This document shows positions 48,385 to 56,936 of a DNA stretch of 64,000 nt, one piece after another. The position numbers and the translations under genes were made by a program. Each line of letters opens with the position of its first letter. Position 1 is the stretch's first letter. The notes beneath the pieces are model-generated. The model saw nothing but the letters and a program-made list of their open reading frames with translations. It was not told the DNA's origin and did no database searches. This stretch comes from Pontibacillus chungwhensis (GTDB taxonomy: Bacteria; Bacillota; Bacilli; Bacillales; BH030062), in the NCBI RefSeq assembly GCF_030166655.1, contig NZ_CP126446.1, positions 1,922,001-1,986,000 of the forward strand, read 5' to 3'.

Positions 48385-48413
48385 TTGCATTTTTTCATGA
48401 AAACATGTACATT
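48385..48413 (+). promoter_or_regulatory. Sigma-A promoter of rpsO
   Basis: TTGCAT (48385-48390) and TACATT (48408-48413) are 17 bases apart. Start near 48420 gives a leader of about 98 bases. Confidence 0.65.
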
Positions 48414-48419
48414 AATAGT

Positions 48420-48517
48420 TGTGCTGCATATGGCACAGGAACCATCGCTTGGCAAGTCGAAATCACCGACGCTTGCTAGGGGATTGGGGTTCGAAAACAT
48501 TTTAGGAGGTGAATAGG
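48420..48517 (+). ncRNA. Structured rpsO (S15) leader RNA
   Basis: Stem 1 is TGTGC (48420-48424) with GCACA (48433-48437). Stem 2 is GGCAAG plus TCG (48451-48459) with CGA and CTTGCT (48467-48477), with a two-base bulge. S15 autoregulates its mRNA leader in Geobacillus and other bacteria; that this leader does the same is inferred from position and folding. Confidence 0.55.
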
Positions 48518-48787
48518 ATGGCTATCACACAAGAACGTAAGAATGAAATCATTAGTAAGTTCAAGACACATGATAACGATACTGGATCCGCTGAGGTTCA
48601 AATCGCTGTCCTTACTGAAAAGATTACAAAATTAAACGAGCATTTACGTACTCATAAGCAAGATCACCACTCTCGTCGTGGTCTTCTAAAAATGGTAGGT
48701 AAACGTCGTAACCTTTTAAACTATTTACGTAACAAAGATGTAACTCGTTACCGTGAATTAATTAAAGAACTAGGCCTACGTCGTTAA
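48518..48787 (+). CDS. rpsO: Small ribosomal subunit protein uS15
   Basis: S15 is an early-binding 30S protein that holds the central-domain three-way junction of 16S rRNA. The 89-aa protein has family length and the pattern [22 protein letters not shown] and [22 protein letters not shown] in two blocks. ATG 48518 follows AGGAGGTGAATAGG; a GTG at 48509 overlaps that site. It has its own promoter, leader and terminator. Confidence 0.99.
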   Translation: MAITQERKNEIISKFKTHDNDTGSAEVQIAVLTEKITKLNEHLRTHKQDHHSRRGLLKMVGKRRNLLNYLRNKDVTRYRELIKELGLRR

Positions 48788-48792
48788 GTAGT

Positions 48793-48821
48793 AAAAAGCG
48801 GGATGATTTCCCGCTTTTTCT
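48793..48821 (+). terminator. rpsO terminator
   Basis: AAAAAGCGGG (48793-48802) pairs with CCCGCTTTTT (48810-48819) around a seven-base loop, with the T-run included in the 3' arm. Confidence 0.9.
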
Positions 48822-48906
48822 ATAGCTAAAATTAATACATAAGAGGAATCTTATGCACAATAAGAATCAGAATATAAGATCGAGTATGAGAGGTGTTAAC
48901 ATACAA

Positions 48907-51024
48907 ATGGCAGAAGAAAAACAAGTATTCTCCACTGAAATTGCTGGCCGTCCTTTACGTATTGAAATTGGAGAGTTAGCGAAACAAGCAAGTGGAGCAT
49001 GTATGGTGCAATACGGAGACACATCTGTTTTAGCAACCGCAACAGGATCTAAAGAACCAAAAGACTTGCCGTTTTTCCCTCTTACTGTGAACTATGAAGA
49101 GAGATTATATGCTGTCGGTAAAATCCCAGGTGGCTTTATTAAGCGTGAAGGACGTCCTAGTGAGAAGGCAGTTCTTGCTTCTCGTCTAATTGACCGTCCA
49201 ATCCGCCCGTTGTTCCCTGACGGCTTTCGTAATGAGGTTCAAGTTATTAGCACAGTAATGAGTGTGGATCAGGATTGTTCATCTGAAATGGCGGCTATGC
49301 TAGGTTCATCCCTTTCATTATCTATTTCAGATTTACCTTTCAATGGCCCAGTAGCTGGTGTAATTGTCGGGCGAGTTGATGGAGAGTTTATCATTAATCC
49401 AACAATTGAACAACAAGAAAATAGCGACATTCAGTTAACTGTAGCAGGAACAAAAGATGCAGTGAACATGGTAGAAGCAGGTGCAGACGAAGTACCTGAA
49501 GAGGTCATGTTAGAAGCAATTATGTTTGGTCATGAAGAGATTAAACGCCTTGTAGCTTTCCAAGAAGAAGTAATTGCTGCTGTTGGCAAAGAGAAGCGTG
49601 AAGTTACGTTATTCGAACTAGACGCGGATATTGTTGCAGAAGTAGAAGGAAAAGCAAAAGACGCTCTAATTAAAGCCATTCAAACAGAAGAAAAGCATGC
49701 GCGTGATGAAGCAATCACTGAAGTTAAAAACAATGTTATTGCTGAGTATGAAGAGTCAGAAGAAGAAAGTGAAAAATTAGGTCAAGTTAAATCTGTACTT
49801 GATAAAATTGTAAAAGAAGAAGTGCGCCGTTTAATCACGAAGGAAAAGGTACGTCCAGATGGCCGTAAACCAGAAGAGATTCGTCCTTTATCCTCTCGCG
49901 TTGGGATTCTTCCTCGTACACACGGTTCAGGGCTATTCACACGTGGACAAACTCAAGCACTAAGTATCTGTACATTGGGAGCATTAGGCGATGTGCAAAT
50001 TCTTGATGGTCTTGATTTAGAGGAATCAAAACGATTCATGCACCATTATAACTTCCCACATTTTAGTGTAGGTGAAACAGGACCTATGCGTGGACCGGGA
50101 CGTCGTGAAATTGGTCATGGTGCCCTCGGTGAACGTGCTCTTGAAAAAGTTGTACCTTCTGAAGAAGATTTCCCTTACACAGTACGCCTTGTTTCTGAAG
50201 TTCTAGAATCTAATGGTTCTACATCACAAGCAAGTATCTGTGCAAGTACCCTCGCGATGATGGATGCTGGTGTTCCGATCAAAGCACCTGTAGCAGGTAT
50301 TGCAATGGGTCTTGTTAAATCTGGTGAGGATTATACTGTTCTTACTGATATTCAAGGTATGGAAGACTTCCTTGGAGATATGGACTTTAAAGTAGCAGGT
50401 ACCGAAAAAGGTGTAACTGCTCTACAAATGGATATTAAGATTGAAGGACTATCTCGCTCTATCTTAGAAGATGCTCTTACACAAGCGAAAGCTGGGCGTA
50501 AAGAAATTCTTGATAGCATGATGGCTACAATCGAGCAACCAAGAGAAGAGCTTTCTGCATACGCTCCGAAAATCCTTACAATGGCTATTAAGCCTGATAA
50601 GATTCGTGACGTTATCGGACCAAGTGGTAAACAAATCAACAAGATTATCGAAGAGACAGGCGTTAAAATCGATATTGAACAAGACGGGAAAATCTTCATC
50701 TCTTCTACAGATGCAGAAGCAAACCGTAATGCAAAACAAATTATCGAAGACCTTGTTCGAGAAGTTGAAGTTGGCGAAATTTACTTGGGTACTGTTAAAC
50801 GTATCGAGAAATTCGGTGCTTTCGTTGAACTATTTAAAGGGAAAGATGGATTAGTCCACATCTCTCAATTAGCTGAAGAACGTGTTGGAAAAGTAGAAGA
50901 CGTTGTAGCTATTGGAGACCAGTTGAAGGTTAAGGTTAAAGAAATCGATAACCAGGGTCGCGTCAACCTTTCTCATAAAGACGTTCTAATTGAACAAAAG
51001 AAACAACAAGAAGCTACAGAGTAG
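48907..51024 (+). CDS. pnp: Polynucleotide phosphorylase
   Basis: PNPase is the main phosphorolytic 3'-5' exoribonuclease. The 705-aa protein has two RNase PH domains (about 10-220 and 310-540) with [21 protein letters not shown] and [21 protein letters not shown] blocks, a helical linker, a KH domain ([16 protein letters not shown] near 565) and an S1 domain ([16 protein letters not shown]). ATG 48907 matches the B. subtilis N-terminus, with GAGGTG 11 bases ahead; in-frame codons from 48853 are less likely. Confidence 0.98.
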   Translation: MAEEKQVFSTEIAGRPLRIEIGELAKQASGACMVQYGDTSVLATATGSKEPKDLPFFPLTVNYEERLYAVGKIPGGFIKREGRPSEKAVLASRLIDRPIRPLFPDGFRNEVQVISTVMSVDQDCSSEMAAMLGSSLSLSISDLPFNGPVAGVIVGRVDGEFIINPTIEQQENSDIQLTVAGTKDAVNMVEAGADEVPEEVMLEAIMFGHEEIKRLVAFQEEVIAAVGKEKREVTLFELDADIVAEVEGKAKDALIKAIQTEEKHARDEAITEVKNNVIAEYEESEEESEKLGQVKSVLDKIVKEEVRRLITKEKVRPDGRKPEEIRPLSSRVGILPRTHGSGLFTRGQTQALSICTLGALGDVQILDGLDLEESKRFMHHYNFPHFSVGETGPMRGPGRREIGHGALGERALEKVVPSEEDFPYTVRLVSEVLESNGSTSQASICASTLAMMDAGVPIKAPVAGIAMGLVKSGEDYTVLTDIQGMEDFLGDMDFKVAGTEKGVTALQMDIKIEGLSRSILEDALTQAKAGRKEILDSMMATIEQPREELSAYAPKILTMAIKPDKIRDVIGPSGKQINKIIEETGVKIDIEQDGKIFISSTDAEANRNAKQIIEDLVREVEVGEIYLGTVKRIEKFGAFVELFKGKDGLVHISQLAEERVGKVEDVVAIGDQLKVKVKEIDNQGRVNLSHKDVLIEQKKQQEATE

Positions 51025-51030
51025 TTTAGC

Positions 51031-51063
51031 AAAAAGGAGCTGGCAAGCCAGTTTCTTTTTTTA
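51031..51063 (+). terminator. pnp terminator
   Basis: A 13-bp stem, AAAAAGGAGCTGG (51031-51043) with CCAGTTTCTTTTT (51048-51060), two G-U pairs, loop CAAG, then TTT. Confidence 0.92.
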
Positions 51064-51142
51064 TACATAAATAATTGATTCATTTATAATATAGGTTTTT
51101 GCAGTGAATTTGAAGAGTACTTTGACAGGGCATTTCTGGTAG

Positions 51143-51258
51143 TGTCTAGCTCCGGCGGGGAGGGCCTAGCGTCATAAGCAAGCTGACTACAGACCGCTAC
51201 GCGTACTTCCGCCAGCTTGCTTATGCGTACGGCCCTTGGCACCCCGCCTGCGCTTTTC
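51143..51258. repeat. Bacillaceae-type intergenic structured repeat, copy 1
   Basis: The element starts TGTCTAGCTCC and ends CGCCTGCGCTTTTC. It folds on itself: GGCGGGG (51154-51160) with CCCCGCC (51242-51248), GGGCC (51162-51166) with GGCCC (51231-51235), and CATAAGCAAGCTG (51173-51185) with CAGCTTGCTTATG (51213-51225), capped by CGCTACGCGTACTT. Similar TGTCTAGCTCC...GCGCTTTTC repeats are familiar from Bacillaceae intergenic DNA. It lies in the pnp-ylxY gap, which otherwise holds only the pnp terminator and copy 2. Confidence 0.85.
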
Positions 51259-51264
51259 GGTTGA

Positions 51265-51379
51265 TGTCTAGCTCCGGCTCCTAGCCCCTAGCGTCATAAG
51301 CAATCTGACTACAGTCCGCTACGCGTACTTCTGTCAGCTTGCTTATGCGTACGGGGCTAAGCAGTCGCCTGCGCTTTTC
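51265..51379. repeat. Bacillaceae-type intergenic structured repeat, copy 2
   Basis: This is a tandem second copy with the same ends. Its stems are AGCCCC (51283-51288) with GGGGCT (51353-51358), CATAAG (51295-51300) with CTTATG (51342-51347), and CTGAC (51305-51309) with GTCAG (51333-51337). The outer bases differ from copy 1 but remain paired. Confidence 0.85.
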
Positions 51380-51432
51380 TGTTCTACCTTGTCCTTTCTC
51401 TACATAGGTTGTGGTAGAGGGGAGTGGTGGTG

Positions 51433-52386
51433 ATGAGGCGGTTTGTGCCGATTGTGGTGTTTGTTTGTATGGTGCTTGTTTCTTATAAGGCGTTTGAGAA
51501 TCCTTATTCCTCTTCTTATTTGATGAGCATGAAAAGTCAAGCAACACCTGTTTCGAATACAGATAATAAGCTCTATCAAGAAATTGAGGAGAAGGCTAAA
51601 GAATATGAAAAACCTGCTCAAAATGCAGTGATTCATCAAGTGTGGAAGAAGATGCCTGGACTTAATGGGATCGTGGTAGACGTGGAGAAATCTTATAAAA
51701 AGATGAAGAAAAAGGGGAAGTTTGTAGAAAAGGAACTGGTTTATAAACAAATAAAACCGGAAGTTTCTCTAGAGGATTTGCCTGCAGCTCCCATATTTAG
51801 AGGTCACCCAGATAAACATGTGGTTTCTTTAAATATTAACGTTTCATGGGGAGAGGAATATATTCCTGATATCTTAAACATACTGAAAAAGAATAATGTT
51901 AAAGCTACATTTTTTATAGAGGGGAAATGGGCGAATAAAAATGTAGACCTGGTCAAGATGATTAAAGATGAAGGTCATGAAATAGGCAATCATGCGTATA
52001 ATCATCCAGATATGGCGAAAATCTCTTCTGAAGAAATTCAAAAGCAAATCAAACAAACAAATGATATTCTTCAAGCTATTACCGGAGAGAAGCCAAAGTG
52101 GTTTGCCCCCCCAAGCGGAAGCTGGACAGATGAGGTTGTTAAACATGCTGATGAGTTAGGGATGGAGACGATTCTATGGACCGTTGATACAATAGATTGG
52201 AAAAAACCAGCTCCAGAGGTAATGGTAAATAGGGTAATGAATAAATTAGAAGGCGGTTCATTTGTTTTAATGCATCCAACAACCTCGGTTCAAAGTGGAT
52301 TAAACAACCTGATTTTGAAAATTAAACAAAAAGGCTATACAATAGATACAGTCAGCAGAATGTTAGATGAAGAGCGGTTACAGTAA
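51433..52386 (+). CDS. ylxY: YlxY-type polysaccharide deacetylase-like sporulation protein
   Basis: A 317-aa exported or membrane-anchored protein of the polysaccharide deacetylase (NodB-fold) family, in the place of B. subtilis ylxY. An N-terminal helix (about residues 5-22) is a signal anchor; the deacetylase domain occupies about 125-310. The metal-binding HAYNH motif is present in GHEIGNHAYNHPDM, but the first motif, usually FDDG or FDISWG, reads NINVSWGEE, so the usual catalytic Asp is replaced. Activity is therefore doubtful. GTG codons at 51424-51430 are alternative starts; ATG 51433 has AGGGGAG at fair spacing. Confidence 0.9.
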   Translation: MRRFVPIVVFVCMVLVSYKAFENPYSSSYLMSMKSQATPVSNTDNKLYQEIEEKAKEYEKPAQNAVIHQVWKKMPGLNGIVVDVEKSYKKMKKKGKFVEKELVYKQIKPEVSLEDLPAAPIFRGHPDKHVVSLNINVSWGEEYIPDILNILKKNNVKATFFIEGKWANKNVDLVKMIKDEGHEIGNHAYNHPDMAKISSEEIQKQIKQTNDILQAITGEKPKWFAPPSGSWTDEVVKHADELGMETILWTVDTIDWKKPAPEVMVNRVMNKLEGGSFVLMHPTTSVQSGLNNLILKIKQKGYTIDTVSRMLDEERLQ

Positions 52387-52425
52387 CGTTCCATCAAACA
52401 AGCGCTAAATTTAGGAGGATGACCT

Positions 52426-53646
52426 TTGGTAAAAAAATATACTTGCTCCAATGGACTAAGAATTGTATTGGAGGAAATCCCAAATGTCCGTTCTGTTACT
52501 ATCGGAGTATGGGTGAAAACAGGATCAAGAAATGAAAATGAGCACAACAATGGGGTCTCCCATTTTATTGAACATATGTTCTTTAAGGGTACTAAAACGC
52601 GTTCTGCGCGTGATATAGCTGAGAGCTTCGATTCTATAGGTGGTCAAGTGAATGCATTCACTTCAAAGGAATACACGTGTTACTATGCGAAAGTGTTAGA
52701 TACTCATGCTAAAAAAGCATTAGATATTTTATCTGATATGTTCTTTAATTCCACTTTCGACGAAACAGAAATGGATCGTGAGAAGAAAGTAGTTCTTGAA
52801 GAGATTAAGATGTATGAAGATACTCCGGATGACATTGTACATGATCTGTTAGCGCAAGCTACATACGGCAATCATCCGTTAGGATATCCAATCCTAGGTA
52901 CGGAAGATACGCTAAAGTCGTTTGCACCGGAATCGCTGCGGTCTTATTTAGATCAGCAATATATCCCAGAAAATGTCGTTGTTTCTGTAGCAGGTAATGT
53001 GGATGAGTCTTTCTTTAAAGAAGTTGAGGATCACTTTGGCTCTTATCAAAGTAATCACACACCAGATCCATTTGAAAAGCCTGTCTTTCAAACGGGAGCG
53101 ATTCGCCGTAAGAAAGACACAGAGCAAGCTCATCTTTGTCTGGGCTACGATGGTCTTCCAATTGGCGATGATCGCGTATTCAGTTTAGTTGTATTGAATA
53201 ACGTTCTAGGCGGAAGTATGAGTTCTCGATTATTCCAGGAAGTACGGGAACAACGAGGCTTAGCTTATTCTATCTTTTCTTACCATAGTTCCCACGCGGA
53301 CAGTGGGTTGTTAACGATTTATGGTGGCACAGGCAAAGACCAACTTGGCGTTCTTCAAGAAACTATTGACCAGACAGTAAATGAATTTATTCGTGATGGG
53401 TTAACGAATAAAGAGTTAGAAAATAGTAAAGAGCAATTAAAAGGTAGTATTATGCTTGGTCTTGAAAGTACAAACAGCCGAATGAGTCGAAATGGTAAGA
53501 ATGAGCTCATGCTTGGTCGTCACCGAACATTAGATGAAATGGTCACACAAATTGACAGTGTAACTCATGATTCTGTGGATCACGTGCTAAAAGCTGTATT
53601 TAAAGGCCAACATTCATCTTCCATCATTTCACCGATTGAAGAATAG
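52426..53646 (+). CDS. mlpA: M16-family zinc peptidase MlpA (YmxG)
   Basis: A 406-aa peptidase of the pitrilysin/mitochondrial processing peptidase group. The inverted zinc motif HFIEH is at residues 46-50, with the downstream glutamate in the conserved EEIKMYEDTPDD block, and the C-terminal R/Y-type element FQEVREQRGLAYSIFSYHS is present. TTG 52426 follows AGGAGGATGACC. B. subtilis MlpA influences expression of extracellular proteases; the natural substrate is unknown. It lacks a signal peptide, so it acts in the cytoplasm. Confidence 0.94.
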   Translation: MVKKYTCSNGLRIVLEEIPNVRSVTIGVWVKTGSRNENEHNNGVSHFIEHMFFKGTKTRSARDIAESFDSIGGQVNAFTSKEYTCYYAKVLDTHAKKALDILSDMFFNSTFDETEMDREKKVVLEEIKMYEDTPDDIVHDLLAQATYGNHPLGYPILGTEDTLKSFAPESLRSYLDQQYIPENVVVSVAGNVDESFFKEVEDHFGSYQSNHTPDPFEKPVFQTGAIRRKKDTEQAHLCLGYDGLPIGDDRVFSLVVLNNVLGGSMSSRLFQEVREQRGLAYSIFSYHSSHADSGLLTIYGGTGKDQLGVLQETIDQTVNEFIRDGLTNKELENSKEQLKGSIMLGLESTNSRMSRNGKNELMLGRHRTLDEMVTQIDSVTHDSVDHVLKAVFKGQHSSSIISPIEE

Positions 53647-53700
53647 GTAGCTCATACCATGTTCCATATACACATACACATGTATAAAGGAGCGATGAAA

Positions 53701-53937
53701 ATGAGATATCGTGAACTAAGTGGGAAAGAGATCGTAGACGTCAGACACGGTTCTAGGCTTGGCGTTTTAGGACAAACGGATCTAGAAATCGATCCAAACA
53801 CCGGAAACATCCATTCCTTCATCATCCCCAATTATAAATGGTTTGGGATGAAGAAAGAAGGCGATGAGGTTAAACTTCGGTGGTCTGACATACAAAAAAT
53901 CGGAGATGACATGATTATCATCGACCCAAAAGAGTAA
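53701..53937 (+). CDS. ymxH: PRC-barrel family protein YmxH (YlmC type)
   Basis: A 78-aa PRC-barrel protein of the YlmC/YmxH sporulation family, with MRYRELSGKEIVDVRHGSRLG and the closing WSDIQKIGDDMIIIDP. ATG 53701 has AAAGGAG eight bases ahead; upstream in-frame ATGs (53659, 53695) are poorly spaced. It is in the same place as in B. subtilis, after mlpA and before the dipicolinate genes. Its function is not known. Confidence 0.9.
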   Translation: MRYRELSGKEIVDVRHGSRLGVLGQTDLEIDPNTGNIHSFIIPNYKWFGMKKEGDEVKLRWSDIQKIGDDMIIIDPKE

Positions 53938-53963
53938 CACTCAAACATTAGATATATGTAAAG

Positions 53964-54007
53964 AACCACTCCTTGAGTTTTTATACTCAGGAGTGGTTTT
54001 TTATTTT
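53964..54007 (+). terminator. ymxH terminator
   Basis: AACCACTCCTTGAG (53964-53977) pairs with CTCAGGAGTGGTT (53986-53998) with one bulged T, followed by TTTTTATTTTT. Confidence 0.92.
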
Positions 54008-54067
54008 TAAGGATCACTGAAAAGGCACTGACATTTTGGAAACAAAGATGTTTTACATAAGACATTC

Positions 54068-54095
54068 ACCATTCGATTTCACCCCTCATAGGATA
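54068..54095 (+). promoter_or_regulatory. Sigma-K-like promoter of dpaAB
   Basis: AC at 54068-54069 lies 17 bases before CATAGGATA (54087-54095), matching the sigma-K pattern AC-N(16-17)-CATANNNTA. The homologous spoVF operon of B. subtilis is known to be sigma-K dependent. Confidence 0.65.
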
Positions 54096-54141
54096 GGAGA
54101 GAATCACGAGATATAATTCCTTGCAAGGCGAGGTGAATGGA

Positions 54142-55035
54142 ATGCTAACTGGATATACAATTGGAATTTTAGGTGGAGATGCGAGGCAATTAGAGGTAAT
54201 TCGCAGGCTCAGTGAATGGGATGCGACCTTAATTCTAACAGGTTTCGATCAACTGGATCATGGATTTACGGGTGCCAAACAAGTCGATTTCGATGAAGTG
54301 GACCCGAGTAATCTTGATGCAGTCATTCTACCAGTGCCAGGAACAAATTCAGATGGGAAAATTGATACGATTTTTTCAAATCAATCCCTTTCATTAACTA
54401 AGGAATGGTTAATGAAGACACCTAAACATTGCTTAATCTTTACTGGGATAACAAATAAATATTTAACTGGTATTGCAGAAGAAACGAAGAGGACTTTAAT
54501 TCCTTTATTTGATCGAAATGATGTTGCGATTTTTAACTCAATTCCCACTGTGGAAGGCACTATCATGATGGCCATCCAACATACGGACTTTACTATTCAT
54601 TCTTCTAAAGTTACGGTCCTTGGGCTAGGAAGGGTCGGAATGAGTGTGGCAAGGGTGTTTGCTGCTCTTGGGGCTCATGTCAAGGTAGGTGCTAGAAAGT
54701 CTGAGGATCTTGCTCGTATATCCGAAATGGGACTCACTCCGTTTCCCATGAAGGACATCAAACAACATACGCAAGATAGCGATATTGTGATTAATACAAT
54801 TCCAGCTCATGTTGTGACAGCGAGTGTCATACAAACCATGCCTACGCACACATTGATCATTGATTTGGCATCAAAACCTGGGGGGACAGATTTTCGCTAT
54901 GCTGAAAAGCGAGGTGTAAAAGCCCTTTTGGCGCCTGGCTTACCTGGGATAGTGGCTCCAAAGACGGCAGGTAATATTTTGGCGAATGTGGTGACTCAGA
55001 TTATTATAGAAAAATTAGGTGAAGGGAGTTCATAA
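54142..55035 (+). CDS. dpaA: Dipicolinate synthase subunit A (SpoVFA)
   Basis: DpaA, with DpaB, oxidises dihydrodipicolinate to dipicolinic acid, which is loaded in the spore core. The 297-aa protein equals the B. subtilis length. It has an N-terminal catalytic domain (LTGYTIGILGGDARQLEVIR, then FDQLDHGFTG) and a C-terminal Rossmann domain with VLGLGRVGMSVARVFAALGA and LLAPGLPGIVAPKTAGNILA. ATG 54142 has GAGGTGAAT ahead; TTG 54121 is less likely. It acts in the mother cell during late sporulation. Confidence 0.97.
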   Translation: MLTGYTIGILGGDARQLEVIRRLSEWDATLILTGFDQLDHGFTGAKQVDFDEVDPSNLDAVILPVPGTNSDGKIDTIFSNQSLSLTKEWLMKTPKHCLIFTGITNKYLTGIAEETKRTLIPLFDRNDVAIFNSIPTVEGTIMMAIQHTDFTIHSSKVTVLGLGRVGMSVARVFAALGAHVKVGARKSEDLARISEMGLTPFPMKDIKQHTQDSDIVINTIPAHVVTASVIQTMPTHTLIIDLASKPGGTDFRYAEKRGVKALLAPGLPGIVAPKTAGNILANVVTQIIIEKLGEGSS

Positions 55036-55038
55036 AGT

Positions 55039-55626
55039 ATGTCACTTAAGGGGAAAACAATTGGTTTTGGTTTAACGGGATCACATTGTACCTATTCAGA
55101 AGTTTTTCCGCAAATGCAAAAGCTGATGGATCTTGGGGCTACTGTGGTACCTGTTGTGTCTTATACAGTTCAAAAAACAGATACGTATTTCGGTGAAGCA
55201 GCTGAACACTTGAAGAAAATAGAGGAGATCACAGGAGAGAAATTGATTTCAACTATACCTGAGGCTGAGCCACTTGGTCCTAAGCGCCCTCTAGATTGTA
55301 TGGTTATTGCTCCGTTAACCGGAAATTCTATGAGTAAAATGGCAAATGCTTTAACAGATAGTCCTGTACTCATGGCCGCAAAGGCTACACTGAGAAATCA
55401 AAGTCCTGTGGTATTAGCGATTTCCACCAATGACGCTTTAGGGTTGAATGGAGTCAATTTAATGAGGCTTATGGCAACAAAGAATATCTTCTTTGTACCG
55501 TATGGGCAGGATGATCCAGTAAAAAAACCAAATTCCATGGTAGCTCGTATGGATTCACTCGTGGAAACAATTGAAGCAGCACTGGAATATAAGCAGGTCC
55601 AACCTGTAATAATTGAAAGATCGTAA
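55039..55626 (+). CDS. dpaB: Dipicolinate synthase subunit B (SpoVFB)
   Basis: The 195-aa flavoprotein-type subunit of dipicolinate synthase. It has the HFCD/flavoprotein fold with FGLTGSHCTYSEVFPQMQKL, MVIAPLTGNSMSKMANALTDSPV in two blocks and a C-terminal NIFFVPYGQDDPVKKPNSMVA. It begins three bases after dpaA and shares its promoter. asd, dapG and dapA, which supply its precursor, follow. Confidence 0.97.
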   Translation: MSLKGKTIGFGLTGSHCTYSEVFPQMQKLMDLGATVVPVVSYTVQKTDTYFGEAAEHLKKIEEITGEKLISTIPEAEPLGPKRPLDCMVIAPLTGNSMSKMANALTDSPVLMAAKATLRNQSPVVLAISTNDALGLNGVNLMRLMATKNIFFVPYGQDDPVKKPNSMVARMDSLVETIEAALEYKQVQPVIIERS

Positions 55627-55657
55627 TAGATTTAGGTATCTTGAGGATTTGAGGTTG

Positions 55658-55666
55658 TGGTAGAAT
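55658..55666 (+). promoter_or_regulatory. Possible extended -10 promoter of asd
   Basis: TGGTAGAAT forms an extended -10 element in the 97-base dpaB-asd gap. A TTGAGG at 55641-55646 is only 14 bases upstream, too near to be a normal -35. Separate vegetative expression of asd is expected, since dpaAB is sporulation-specific. Confidence 0.4.
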
Positions 55667-55723
55667 ATAAATTAATCTTTTTATAGATATAGAGAAAACG
55701 TAAGGACGAAGGGAGAACATACT

Positions 55724-56776
55724 ATGGTCGAAACCAAAAAATATCATGTAGCAGTTGTCGGAGCAACAGGGGCAGTAGGAGAAAAGATGATCGAAACATT
55801 AGCCGATCGTAATTTCCCAATTGAAACCTTAACGTTGTTGTCATCTAAGCGCTCAGCTGGAAAACGTGTGCGCTTTCAAGATACAGAAATAACCGTGCAA
55901 GAAGCAACACCTGAGAGTTTTGAAGGAGTGGATATCGCTCTATTCTCAGCAGGCGGATCTATTTCAAAATCATTAGCACCTGAAGCGGTTAAAAGAGGAG
56001 CGGTTGTGGTTGATAACACAAGTGCTTATCGCATGGATCCAGATGTACCGCTTGTCGTACCAGAAGTGAATAATGAAGACATTGCTAATCACAATGGTAT
56101 TATTGCGAACCCAAACTGTTCCACTATCCAAATGGTGGCAGCTCTTGAACCAATCCGTAATTTATACGGCTTAAATCGCGTTATTGTGTCGACCTATCAA
56201 GCAGTTTCTGGTGCTGGTAATCAGGCCAATGATGAATTGCGAGCTCAGTCAGAAGCTTATCTAAATGGTGAAGAAATGAAGGCTGAGATTTTACCAGTTG
56301 GCGGAGATGAGCATCATTATCCAATTGCCTTCAATGCCCTTCCTCAAATTGATAAATTTCAGGATAATGGATATACATTCGAAGAAATGAAAATGATTAA
56401 TGAAACGAAGAAAATCATGCACATGAGTGAACTTCCAGTAGCGGCAACTTGTGTTCGACTTCCATTCTTTACTTCACACGCCGAAAGTGTTTATATTGAG
56501 GTAGATCAAAAGGATGTTACCGTTGAAGCGTTGAAAGAAGCAATTGCCAATGCGCCTGGATTGGTATTAGAAGATGATCCAACAAATCAAGTATACCCTA
56601 CACCGCAAAGTGCTGAGGGCAAACGCGATGTATTTGTTGGGCGCATTCGCAAAGACTTAGATCAATCTCGTGGCTTCCATATGTGGGTTGTTTCTGATAA
56701 CCTACTTAAGGGGGCAGCATGGAACTCTGTGCAGATTGCAGAGAGTTTAGTGAAAAATCAATGGCTAAACAAGTAA
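55724..56776 (+). CDS. asd: Aspartate-semialdehyde dehydrogenase
   Basis: Asd reduces aspartyl phosphate to aspartate semialdehyde for lysine, threonine, methionine and dipicolinate synthesis. The 350-aa protein has the NADP-binding [15 protein letters not shown], catalytic Cys132 in NPNCSTIQM, the [12 protein letters not shown] block and C-terminal [34 protein letters not shown] precedes the ATG. It sits between the dipicolinate synthase genes and dapG-dapA, all on one pathway. Confidence 0.98.
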   Translation: MVETKKYHVAVVGATGAVGEKMIETLADRNFPIETLTLLSSKRSAGKRVRFQDTEITVQEATPESFEGVDIALFSAGGSISKSLAPEAVKRGAVVVDNTSAYRMDPDVPLVVPEVNNEDIANHNGIIANPNCSTIQMVAALEPIRNLYGLNRVIVSTYQAVSGAGNQANDELRAQSEAYLNGEEMKAEILPVGGDEHHYPIAFNALPQIDKFQDNGYTFEEMKMINETKKIMHMSELPVAATCVRLPFFTSHAESVYIEVDQKDVTVEALKEAIANAPGLVLEDDPTNQVYPTPQSAEGKRDVFVGRIRKDLDQSRGFHMWVVSDNLLKGAAWNSVQIAESLVKNQWLNK

Positions 56777-56791
56777 GCTAGACTCATGAGA

Positions 56792-56902
56792 AGGGCGGCA
56801 GAAAGCGAAGCAAAGCCACGTTGACTGCCGTCTTAAGCTTGTTGAGCCCTCATAAAACTTAAGAAAACACCTTTATATCGCTTTATGAAGCCATAAAAGG
56901 TG
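56792..56902 (+). promoter_or_regulatory. Two hairpins in the asd-dapG gap
   Basis: Stem A pairs AGGGCGGCAG (56792-56801) with CTGCCGTCTT (56825-56834), two G-U pairs. Stem B runs 56868-56902: CACCTTT with AAAGGTG, continued by TAT/ATA and GCTT/AAGC around TATG. Neither is followed by a T-run. They occupy the 160-base leader ahead of dapG; a regulatory or RNA-processing role is inferred only. Confidence 0.5.
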
Positions 56903-56936
56903 GTACAACAAGAATTAGTAAATTAGAGGTGTCCGT

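Noticed and set aside
51122-51150. Perfect TTGACA -35 hexamer before the tandem repeats
   Set aside because: At 17-18 bases downstream the sequence is TCTAGC/CTAGCT within the repeat end, not an acceptable -10.
51400-51750. 116-codon minus-strand frame opposite ylxY
   Set aside because: Translation is rich in His, Phe and Leu with no family resemblance, and it opposes the well-supported ylxY coding strand.
56899-56912. GGTGGTAC sequence upstream of dapG resembling the T-box core
   Set aside because: Only the first half matches the T-box consensus; there is no specifier-loop structure, no terminator/antiterminator pair, and dapG is not an expected T-box target. The bases are part of a local hairpin.
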